Source: an uncultured Faecalibacterium sp. (GTDB lineage: Bacteria > Bacillota > Clostridia > Oscillospirales > Ruminococcaceae). From it: a DNA stretch of 13,553 bases. The first letter of the stretch is position 1. Each line of letters opens with the position of its first letter. The notes beneath the pieces are model-generated. The model was given only the letters and a program-made list of their open reading frames with translations, was not told the origin of the DNA and made no database searches. The stretch is from contig CAKSYT010000030.1 of the NCBI GenBank assembly GCA_934524985.1, positions 1 through 13,553 of the forward strand. Direction: 5' to 3'. This document shows, piece by piece, positions 5,623 through 11,370 of the stretch. A program made the position numbers and the translations under genes.

Positions 5623-7491
5623 ATGAACCACTTAGGAGATTATGATGTCATCGTCATTGGCGCCGGCCATGCGGGCATCGAAGCCGCCCACGCAGCTGCT
5701 GTGCTGGGCGCAAAAACGGCTGTCTTTACCATGAGTCTGGACGCCATCGGCAATATGCCCTGCAACCCCAGCATCGGCGGCACCGCCAAGGGCACGCTGG
5801 TGCGGGAGGTGGACGCGCTGGGCGGCGTGATGGGTCTGGCGGCAGATGCCACCTATCTGCAAAGCCGGATGCTGAACAAGGGCAAAGGCCCCGCCGTGCA
5901 CGCACTGCGGGTGCAGACCGACCGCCGCCGCTACAACGAATACATGAAGCACGCGCTGGAACAGACCCCGGGTCTGGCCATTCATCAGGCCGAGGTGGTG
6001 GCGCTGGAAGTTGAGGACGGCCATGTGAAGGGGGTTGTCACCCAGCTGCACGGCGAGTACACCGCCAAGTGCGTGGTGCTTGCCACCGGCACGAACCTCG
6101 GCGGCAAAATTTTCGTGGGCGATGCGTGGTATGCCTCCGGCCCGGACGGCATGCACGCCGCCAACGCTCTGACCGACAGCCTGAAGGCTGCCGGTCTGCC
6201 GCTGCGCCGGTTCAAGACCGGCACCCCCGCCCGGGTGCACCGCCGCAGCATTGATTTTTCCAAGCTGGAATGCCAGCCCGGCGACCCGGACAGCGAGCTG
6301 CAGCCCTTCAGCTTCCTGACCGATGCACCCATGCACAACAAGGTGGAATGCTGGATCGCCTACACGAACCCCGAGACCCACAAGATCATTCTGGACAACA
6401 TCCAGCGCAGCCCGCTGTACGGCGGCATGATCGAGGGTGTCGGCCCGCGCTACTGCCCCTCCATCGAGGATAAGGTGGTGCGTTTCTCCGGGAAAGACCG
6501 CCACCCGCTCTTCGTAGAGCCCTGCGGCGAGAACACCGAGGAAATGTATTTGCAGGGTGCCTCCAGCAGTCTGCCGGAAGATGTGCAGAACGCCTTTTAC
6601 CACAGCATCAAAGGCTTTGAGCATCTGGAGATCATGCGCCCCGCCTACGCCATCGAGTATGACTGCGTAGACCCCACCAGTCTGGAAGCCACGCTGGAAA
6701 GCAAGGTGGTGCGGGGCTTGTACGGGGCAGGGCAGTTCAACGGCACCTCCGGCTACGAGGAAGCCGCCGCGCAGGGTCTGCTGGCGGGTCTGAACGCCGC
6801 CCGCAACGCGCTGGGCAAGGAGCAGCTGGTGCTGCCCCGGCACACCAGCTATCTGGGCACGCTGGTGGACGACCTTGTCACCAAGGGCGTCATGGACCCC
6901 TACCGCATGATGACCAGCCGCAGCGAGTACCGGCTGACCCTGCGGCAGGACAACGCCGACCAGCGCCTGACCCCCATCGGCAGGGAATACGGCCTTGTGC
7001 AGGATGAACGCTGGGCAAAGTACCAGCACACCCAGCAGATTTTGGAAGCCGAGCGCCGCCGCCTGCACGAGGCGCATCTGCGCACCGCCGACCTGCGCGC
7101 TGCCATGGAGGCCGCCGGTCTTGCTCCCGCAGCCGAGGGCGGCATTGCGGAGGAGCTGCTGCGCCGCCCGGAGATCAGCTACCCGCTGGTGGCGGGCATC
7201 ATCGGCTGGGGCGAGGAGATCACCCCCATGCTGGCGGAGCGGCTGGAAACGGAGATCAAGTACGCCGGTTACATTGCCCGGCAGGATCGGATGATCCGGG
7301 AGGTGGCACGCCACGAAAAGACCCTCATCCCGGAGGATTTCGAGTACGCCGCCCTGACCGGCCTGACGCTGGAAGCCCGGGAAAAGCTTGCCCGCATCCG
7401 TCCCCGCAATCTGGGACAGGCGGGGCGCATCCCCGGCGTTTCGCCCTCCGATGTGGCGCAGCTGAGCATCGCACTGGCAGGGAGAAAATAA
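5623..7491 (+). CDS. mnmG: tRNA uridine-5-carboxymethylaminomethyl modification enzyme MnmG
   Basis: 622-residue FAD protein, partner of MnmE in wobble-uridine modification. Seen: the dinucleotide fold GAGHAG at 13-18 after YDVIVI; PCNPSIGGTAKG with Cys47; and GPRYCPSIEDK with Cys278. The two cysteines correspond to those reported as functionally important in E. coli MnmG. The C-terminal helical region continues to RIPGVSPSDVAQLSIAL, as is usual. A TTG at 5599 would give an 8-residue longer form; ATG 5623 is preferred because the family starts close to this point, and AGAGGAA (5604-5610) is upstream, although its spacing of 12 is long. The gene follows mnmE with no terminator. Confidence 0.96.
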   Translation: MNHLGDYDVIVIGAGHAGIEAAHAAAVLGAKTAVFTMSLDAIGNMPCNPSIGGTAKGTLVREVDALGGVMGLAADATYLQSRMLNKGKGPAVHALRVQTDRRRYNEYMKHALEQTPGLAIHQAEVVALEVEDGHVKGVVTQLHGEYTAKCVVLATGTNLGGKIFVGDAWYASGPDGMHAANALTDSLKAAGLPLRRFKTGTPARVHRRSIDFSKLECQPGDPDSELQPFSFLTDAPMHNKVECWIAYTNPETHKIILDNIQRSPLYGGMIEGVGPRYCPSIEDKVVRFSGKDRHPLFVEPCGENTEEMYLQGASSSLPEDVQNAFYHSIKGFEHLEIMRPAYAIEYDCVDPTSLEATLESKVVRGLYGAGQFNGTSGYEEAAAQGLLAGLNAARNALGKEQLVLPRHTSYLGTLVDDLVTKGVMDPYRMMTSRSEYRLTLRQDNADQRLTPIGREYGLVQDERWAKYQHTQQILEAERRRLHEAHLRTADLRAAMEAAGLAPAAEGGIAEELLRRPEISYPLVAGIIGWGEEITPMLAERLETEIKYAGYIARQDRMIREVARHEKTLIPEDFEYAALTGLTLEAREKLARIRPRNLGQAGRIPGVSPSDVAQLSIALAGRK

Positions 7492-7538
7492 TTCTCCATT
7501 ATTTTGAAATCGTTAAACCTAGAAAGAAGCTGCAACCA

Positions 7539-8096
7539 ATGGAAGAACTCAAGCTTTACGAGGGTCGCCCGGCAGACTGCACTGGGCGGCTGGAAAAAGA
7601 GATCCGCACCTATGACCTGCTGGATAAGCTGGGCATCCCGTTCTGGCGCACCGACCACGGTTGGATGAAGGCCGATACCATGGAGGACTGCCATGTGATC
7701 GATGCCTGCCTGAATGCCACCGTCTGCAAAAATCTGTTCCTGTGCAACCGGCAGAAAACGAACTTCTATCTGCTCATGATGCCCGGGGACAAGCCTTTCA
7801 AGACCAAAGAGCTTTCCCATCAGCTGGGCATTGCACGCCTGAGCTTTGCTTCGCCCGAGGATATGGAGCAGTATCTTGACTGCACGCCCGGCTCCTCCTC
7901 CATCATGGGGCTTGCCAACGATCCCGAAAACAAGGTGCAGCTGCTGATGGATGAGGATGTGAAAAAAGGGGAGTACCTTGGCTGCCACCCCTGCATCAAC
8001 ACCTCTTCGCTCAAGCTGCGCACGGCAGATGTGCTGGAAAAGTTTCTGCCCGCAGTTCACCACCAACCCATTTTTGTGCACCTGACCGGCGAATAA
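7539..8096 (+). CDS. Prolyl-tRNA deacylase-like editing protein (PrdX/ProXp-ala, YbaK superfamily)
   Basis: 185-residue free-standing protein related to the editing domain of bacterial ProRS. Family members such as PrdX hydrolyse Ala-tRNA-Pro in trans and so prevent Ala-for-Pro errors. Visible motifs: CKNLFL (63-68), whose lysine (K64) lies where the family's key lysine occurs; MMPGDKPFKTKEL (80-92); SIMGLAND (121-128); and GCHPCINTSSLKL (148-160) with the His-Pro and Asn expected in the active-site pocket. No membrane segment or signal is present. It sits 47 bases after mnmG and 16 before rsmG, with no promoter seen, so it is probably cotranscribed. Its ribosome site AGAAAGAAG (7521-7529) is modest. 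Exact substrate is inferred from family membership; a YbaK-type Cys-tRNA-Pro activity is less likely but possible. Confidence 0.85.
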   Translation: MEELKLYEGRPADCTGRLEKEIRTYDLLDKLGIPFWRTDHGWMKADTMEDCHVIDACLNATVCKNLFLCNRQKTNFYLLMMPGDKPFKTKELSHQLGIARLSFASPEDMEQYLDCTPGSSSIMGLANDPENKVQLLMDEDVKKGEYLGCHPCINTSSLKLRTADVLEKFLPAVHHQPIFVHLTGE

Positions 8097-8112
8097 CAGA
8101 AAGGATAACACC

Positions 8113-8820
8113 ATGATCGACAAACAGCGTCTGGAAGCAAAATGTTCCACATGGAACATTATCCTCACCGGCACCCAGCTGGACCAGCTGGATGCTTTTG
8201 CCCAGATCCTTGTAGACTACAACCAGAAGGTCAACCTGACCGCCATCACCGACCCGGAGGGCATCGAGGACAAGCACTTCCTCGACAGCCTGCTGTTTGC
8301 CAGCCAGCCGGAGGTAGCCGGGCGCATGGTGGACGTGGGTGCCGGGGCAGGCTTTCCGGGCATCGTGACCAAGATCTTCAAGCCGGAATTGGAACTGACC
8401 CTCATGGAGCCCACCGGCAAGCGGGTGGAGTTTTTGAAGTACGCCTGCACCCAGCTGGGTCTGACCGGGGTGGAGTTTGCCAAGGAGCGTGCTGAGGAAG
8501 CCGCCCGCAAGGGTTGGCGGGAGCAGTTTGATCTTGCTTCTGCCCGCGCTGTGGCAGCCCTGCCCATGCTGGCAGAGTACTGCCTGCCGCTGGTGAAGGT
8601 GGGCGGCAATTTCCTTGCCATGAAGGGCGCATCCGGGGAAGAGGAGCTGACCGCCGCCCGGGGTGCCATCAAAAAGCTGGGCGGCGAGTACCGCGAGACC
8701 CGCACCCTGCACCTGCCCGGCGGCGACACCCGCACTTTGATCCTGTGCAAAAAGATTTCGCAAACTCCGACAGCATACCCCAGAAACGGCGGTAAAATTG
8801 CAAAAAGCCCGCTGAAATAA
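8113..8820 (+). CDS. rsmG: 16S rRNA (guanine(527)-N7)-methyltransferase RsmG
   Basis: 235-residue SAM-dependent methyltransferase (GidB family) that methylates G527 of 16S rRNA, a site whose loss gives low-level streptomycin resistance in other bacteria. Seen: VNLTAITDPEGIEDKHFLDSL (41-60 region), SAM-binding VDVGAGAGFPG at 73-83, SARAVAALP at 143-151, MKG at 170-172, and a typical C-terminal YPRNGGKIAKSPL. Length is normal. Start ATG 8113 has AGAAAGGA (8098-8105) seven bases upstream. The early coding region contains a complete parS-like site (8143-8158), read here as CSTWN, so this part of the gene carries a DNA signal as well as protein. A terminator follows 22 bases after the stop. Confidence 0.96.
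   Translation: MIDKQRLEAKCSTWNIILTGTQLDQLDAFAQILVDYNQKVNLTAITDPEGIEDKHFLDSLLFASQPEVAGRMVDVGAGAGFPGIVTKIFKPELELTLMEPTGKRVEFLKYACTQLGLTGVEFAKERAEEAARKGWREQFDLASARAVAALPMLAEYCLPLVKVGGNFLAMKGASGEEELTAARGAIKKLGGEYRETRTLHLPGGDTRTLILCKKISQTPTAYPRNGGKIAKSPLK
8143..8158 (-). promoter_or_regulatory. parS: parS-like site 1, inside rsmG
   Basis: TGTTCCACATGGAACA is the exact reverse complement of the two other sites in this window (9766-9781 and 10471-10486). It matches the Bacillus parS TGTTCCACGTGAAACA at 14 of 16 positions. The palindrome extends one further base on each side (ATGTTCCA / TGGAACAT) plus another A/T pair. ParB is expected to load here. Confidence 0.8.
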
Positions 8821-8842
8821 CGCATAATTTGACGCAACCTGT

Positions 8843-8882
8843 AAGACCCTGCCGAACGAAATTTCTGGCGGGGTCTTTCTTT
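8843..8882 (+). terminator. Intrinsic terminator after rsmG
   Basis: AAGACCCTGCC (8843-8853) pairs with GGCGGGGTCTT (8867-8877), 11 bp including one T-G wobble, followed by the T-rich TTTCTTT. It should end the mnmE-mnmG-prdX-rsmG transcript, giving noc its own transcription unit. Confidence 0.85.
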
Positions 8883-8885
8883 GTG

Positions 8886-8894
8886 TGCTACACT
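8886..8894 (+). promoter_or_regulatory. Candidate extended -10 promoter of noc
   Basis: TGCTACACT fits the extended -10 pattern TGn-TAnnnT. No good -35 box is seen, since that position falls in the terminator stem just upstream. Transcription would begin near 8901, placing the inverted repeat at 8907-8940 at the start of the leader. Confidence 0.45.
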
Positions 8895-8906
8895 GAAGCT
8901 GAACAG

Positions 8907-8940
8907 GTTTTCCACGATTTCCCGGAGAAATGTGGAAAAC
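8907..8940. promoter_or_regulatory. Leader hairpin / inverted DnaA-box-like pair upstream of noc
   Basis: GTTTTCCAC (8907-8915) pairs with GTGGAAAAC (8932-8940), and inside it ATTTC (8917-8921) pairs with GAAAT (8927-8931), giving a 14-bp hairpin with one bulged G and a 5-nt loop. The outer arms are the same as those at 4072-4105 with the same 16-base gap. The inner part, 8917-8931, is the Noc-binding consensus ATTTCCCGGGAAAT with one extra A. It ends 10 bases before the ribosome binding site (8951-8961), so it could act on DNA as an operator or on RNA as a translation-control hairpin. Confidence 0.55.
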
Positions 8941-8968
8941 TCTATCACACAAGGAAAGGGGCAGCATC

Positions 8969-9763
8969 ATGTTTGAACGCAAGAAATCGTCCGGGAAATT
9001 ACTCTCTCTGCCCATCGACCAGATCCACCCGTCGCCCTTTCAGGCGCGGAAAAGCTTTGACGAACAGGAGCTGACCGCGCTGGCGCAGAGCATCCGGGAG
9101 AACGGTCTGCTCCAGCCGGTCACGGTGCGCAGGGCGGCAGAGGGCTACGAGCTGGTGGCAGGGGAGCGGCGACTGCGCGCCTGCCAGCTGGCAAAGATGA
9201 CCACCATCCCCGCCATCCTGTGCAGCTACGCCGACGACCGCACCGCCGCGCTGGGTCTGCTGGAAAACATCCAGCGTGCCGACCTGAACCCCTTTGAGCA
9301 GGCGCAGGGGCTGCGGGATGTGATGGTGCTGTGGGACTGCACCCAAGCCGAAGCCGCCAAGCGTCTGGGTATGGCGCAGCCCACCTTTGCCAACAAGCTG
9401 CGGCTTTTGCAGCTGACGGCAGACCAGCGGCAATTCGTGCTGGACAACAACCTCACCGAGCGCCACGCCCGGGCGGTGCTGCGCCTGCCGGAGAACCGCC
9501 GCAGCGAAGCGCTCATCACCATCGCCAAGCGCCGCCTGAATGCCCGCCAGACCGACAGCTACATCGAGCAGCTGCTGAACAGCCCGCCCAAGGCCGGGCA
9601 CCGCATCTCCATGGTGCGGGACGTGCGCATCTTTGTCAACACCATCGACCACGCCATCCGGCTGATGACCGACAACGGCGTGCCCGCCACCGCCCACCGG
9701 GAAGAGAAGGACGGCTACATCGAGTACACCGTCCGCATCCCCACTGCCGCCGCAGAAAAGTGA
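8969..9763 (+). CDS. noc: ParB-family nucleoid occlusion protein, Noc type
   Basis: 264-residue ParB-family CTPase clamp. CTP-binding motifs GERRLRA (65-71) and ENIQR (99-103), a helix-turn-helix at about 125-148, and a C-terminal dimerisation region. At the four positions reported to separate Noc from ParB (Caulobacter ParB R173, T179, A184, G201) it has Q137, K143, Q148 and R165. Three of the four match Noc (Q, K, R) and none matches ParB. Position after rsmG is also where noc lies in Bacillus. The N-terminus MFERKKSSGK shows no clear amphipathic membrane helix like that of Bacillus Noc, so membrane-linked division inhibition is not assured. Start ATG 8969 has GGAAAGGGG (8953-8961) seven bases upstream; a GTG-initiated longer form is unlikely. 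It lacks the GLGRGLxxLF start seen in the ParB at 11371. Confidence 0.85.
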   Translation: MFERKKSSGKLLSLPIDQIHPSPFQARKSFDEQELTALAQSIRENGLLQPVTVRRAAEGYELVAGERRLRACQLAKMTTIPAILCSYADDRTAALGLLENIQRADLNPFEQAQGLRDVMVLWDCTQAEAAKRLGMAQPTFANKLRLLQLTADQRQFVLDNNLTERHARAVLRLPENRRSEALITIAKRRLNARQTDSYIEQLLNSPPKAGHRISMVRDVRIFVNTIDHAIRLMTDNGVPATAHREEKDGYIEYTVRIPTAAAEK

Positions 9764-9765
9764 AT

Positions 9766-9781
9766 TGTTCCATGTGGAACA
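9766..9781 (+). promoter_or_regulatory. parS: parS-like site 2, directly after noc
   Basis: TGTTCCATGTGGAACA begins three bases after the noc stop codon. It is identical to site 3 (10471-10486) and the reverse complement of site 1. The arms TGTTCCA/TGGAACA are perfect, with an asymmetric TG centre that gives the site a direction. Confidence 0.85.
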
Positions 9782-9813
9782 GGGGAAGGGGAAAGAGGAT
9801 GCAGCCGAGGGAT

Positions 9814-9839
9814 GTTCTCTTTTGGTGGCAAAAGAGAAC
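9814..9839. other. Perfect 10-bp hairpin after noc
   Basis: GTTCTCTTTT (9814-9823) and AAAAGAGAAC (9830-9839) flank the loop GGTGGC. No T run follows on the + strand, so it is not a standard terminator. It may form the left edge of the repeat region, or stabilise the 3' end of the noc transcript. It has no counterpart upstream of repeat copy 1. Confidence 0.5.
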
Positions 9840-10022
9840 CAGAAAAGTGTGGCGCTCCGCGGGGAAAGTTTTTGCTTGCCGCAAGCGGGCAGGGACGCTC
9901 CGCTGGGCCAGAGGCAGGGAGGGGTGTTCCGACTCCCCCCTCCCTACCTCTGGACTCCACCCACCCCGCAACGGGTCAAGGGCTGCTCGCCCTTAACAAT
10001 CCTAAAGAAGAAGTCGAAGCAC

Positions 10023-10071
10023 AAAAAAGCTAGCGCTGCGCCAGTCGGCGCTATCGCTTTAACGCTTTTTT
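10023..10071. terminator. Bidirectional terminator-like core of the repeat, copy 2
   Basis: Identical to 3650-3698: AAAAAAGC (10023-10030) pairs with GCTTTTTT (10064-10071) around inner GC-rich pairs, with a T run on both strands. No other good terminator is seen after noc, so this may be where that transcript ends. Confidence 0.5.
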
Positions 10072-10088
10072 CGCTTCTCCATTTATAG

Positions 10089-10127
10089 CCCCTCAGTCGC
10101 TGCGCGACAGCTCCCCCGAGGGGGAGC
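10089..10127 (-). repeat. Two-hairpin repeat unit A, second copy
   Basis: Same as unit A at 3716-3754: CCCCTCAGTC, GTCGC-TGC-GCGAC, GCTCCCCC-GA-GGGGGAGC. Here it stands alone; no inverted partner follows. Confidence 0.8.
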
Positions 10128-10142
10128 AAGCACGCCCGCCCA

Positions 10143-10173
10143 CAGCGCCGCGCTTTCGCAGAAAGCGGCGCTG
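10143..10173. other. GC-rich hairpin
   Basis: CAGCGCC-GC-GCTTTC (10143-10157) pairs with GAAAGC-GGCGCTG (10161-10173), 13 bp with a 2-nt bulge and a GCA loop. TTTTT occurs only 8 bases later (10182-10186), which is far for a terminator. Function unknown. Confidence 0.5.
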
Positions 10174-10212
10174 CAAATGCCGTTTTTCTCTACGACCCCT
10201 CCCGTGAAAATA

Positions 10213-10246
10213 GCGTTTGGAGCGCTCCGCAGAGCGCGACAAACGC
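10213..10246. other. Long hairpin with a tandem G-A internal loop
   Basis: GCGTTTG (10213-10219) pairs with CAAACGC (10240-10246) and GCGCTC (10222-10227) with GAGCGC (10232-10237), with loop CGCA. The two stems are separated by GA opposite GA, which could form tandem sheared G-A pairs in RNA. An AT-rich palindrome AAAATTA-AAA-TAATTTT (10248-10264) follows. It lies about 150 bases upstream of the parA promoter. I recognise no RNA family. Confidence 0.5.
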
Positions 10247-10393
10247 GAAAATTAAAATAATTTTTCCGCTGAATATGCCCAGAGTGAAACGGAGGGCATT
10301 CCAAATCGTTCGTTTGCAGCCCGGAATCGTGCAGCCTTTTCCACTTTTTCACCCCCAAAAGTTAAAAATCCAGCTGAAAAACGCTCCAGATGG

Positions 10394-10422
10394 TTCAAAA
10401 AGCAATTTGGATGTGTTATACT
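10394..10422 (+). promoter_or_regulatory. Probable sigma-A promoter for parAB
   Basis: TTCAAA (10394-10399), a 4/6 match to TTGACA, is separated by 17 bases from TATACT (10417-10422). Start near 10429 gives a leader of about 85 bases that contains parS-like site 3. Of the promoters proposed in this window this has the best combined spacing and box match. Confidence 0.7.
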
Positions 10423-10470
10423 AGAAGCCAAGGTGCCTGTCGGACGGGGAAACCGGCGGGCATGACTGCG

Positions 10471-10486
10471 TGTTCCATGTGGAACA
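10471..10486 (+). promoter_or_regulatory. parS: parS-like site 3, in the parA leader
   Basis: TGTTCCATGTGGAACA, identical to site 2. It lies between the promoter and the parA start, 28 bases before the GTG. ParB spreading from here would cover the parAB promoter, so the site could also give feedback on parAB expression (inference). Confidence 0.85.
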
Positions 10487-10514
10487 AATCTTTCCCCGGG
10501 AGGAAGAAAAGCGC

Positions 10515-11348
10515 GTGGCAAAAATTGTAGCGATCGCAAACCAGAAGGGCGGAGTGGGCAAGACCACCACTGCCGTCAACCTTTCGTCCTGCGTAGCGGC
10601 ACTGGGCAAAAAGGTGCTCATCGTGGACTTAGACCCGCAGGGCAACACCACCACCGGCTATGGCATCCAAAAGCGCAGCGTGGAAGCGGGCACTTATGAG
10701 GTGCTCATCGGCAAGGCAACGGCGGCGCAGGCCATCCGGCACACCGAGTACCGCACCGATGTCATCGGCTCCAACACCCGGCTGGCGGGCGCTAGTCTGG
10801 AAATGATCGACCTGCCCGGCCGCGAAGGGCGTCTGCGCAAGGCGCTGGCTGAGGTGCAGAAGGACTACGACTTCATCTTTATCGACTGCCCGCCCAGTCT
10901 GGACCTGCTCACCCTCAACGGCCTGAGCGCCTGCGACAGTGTGCTCATCCCGGTGCAGTGCGAATACTATGCGCTGGAAGGCTTGTCGGAGCTGATCAGC
11001 ACCCTCAAGACCATCCGCAAAAAGTATAACCCGTATCTGGATATCGAGGGTGTGGTGTTCACCATGTTCTCGCTGCGGTACAACCTGACCGTGCAGGTGG
11101 TGGAGCAGGTGCAGAAGTACTTCGGCTCCAAGGTGTACAAGACCACCATCCCGCGCTCCATCCGCATTTCGGAAGCGCCCAGCTACGGCCAGCCTATCAA
11201 TTTCTACGAGCCGAAGGGCAAGGGCAGCGAAGCCTACATGGACTTGGCCATCGAATTCGTCAAGCACAACCGCCCGCAGGAACCTAAAAAGTCCCGCGCA
11301 AAGGCTGCACCCGCCGCAGAGCCGGCGAAAAACGCTCTGGAAGATTAA
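10515..11348 (+). CDS. parA: Chromosome partitioning ATPase ParA/Soj
   Basis: 277-residue deviant Walker ATPase that binds nucleoid DNA as an ATP dimer and, driven by ParB, helps move or organise origins; the Bacillus homologue Soj also acts on DnaA. Seen: deviant P-loop KGGVGKTT (11-18), DLDPQGN (38-44), Walker B FIFIDCPPSL (about 120-129), and IRISEAPSYGQPI. The last 20 residues form a Lys/Ala/Pro tail outside the fold. The start is GTG 10515 (MAKIVAIANQKGG), with GGGAGGA (10498-10504) upstream. An open GTG at 10470 would translate the parS site as FHVEQ and is rejected. parB follows after 22 bases, forming a two-gene operon. Confidence 0.96.
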   Translation: MAKIVAIANQKGGVGKTTTAVNLSSCVAALGKKVLIVDLDPQGNTTTGYGIQKRSVEAGTYEVLIGKATAAQAIRHTEYRTDVIGSNTRLAGASLEMIDLPGREGRLRKALAEVQKDYDFIFIDCPPSLDLLTLNGLSACDSVLIPVQCEYYALEGLSELISTLKTIRKKYNPYLDIEGVVFTMFSLRYNLTVQVVEQVQKYFGSKVYKTTIPRSIRISEAPSYGQPINFYEPKGKGSEAYMDLAIEFVKHNRPQEPKKSRAKAAPAAEPAKNALED

Positions 11349-11370
11349 AACAGGGGGAACAAGGTAAACA

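Larger units (their letters stand above)
9893..10127 (+). repeat. 235-bp intergenic repeat, copy 2
   Basis: Same orientation as copy 1 (3520-3754) with five substitutions: one in the loop of the GTCAAGGGC hairpin, one in its stem, one just after it, and two at the AT-rich junction before the two-hairpin unit. The 17-bp stem and the terminator-like core are unchanged. Similarity stops abruptly at 10127, where copy 1 continues into units B to D. Like copy 1 it lies just after the end of a gene cluster. Confidence 0.9.

Noticed and set aside
5632..7314. Very long (560-codon) open frame on the minus strand across mnmG
   Set aside because: It is antisense to an unmistakable mnmG and no coding motif or ribosome site supports it. 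A similar long minus frame across serS (12325-13509) is rejected for the same reason.
7481..7497. Hairpin GGAGAA-AATAA-TTCTCC at the mnmG stop as a terminator
   Set aside because: Only 6 AT-containing pairs and no T run (ATTATTTTG follows); the next gene is close and has no visible promoter.
7735..7750. TGTTCCTGTGCAACCG as a fourth parS
   Set aside because: Only the left half matches and there is no dyad symmetry.
10470..10514. Upstream GTG extending ParA by 15 residues
   Set aside because: The extension is a translation of the parS-like site, and the GGGAGGA ribosome site lies inside it; GTG 10515 gives the usual MAKIVAIANQKGG start.
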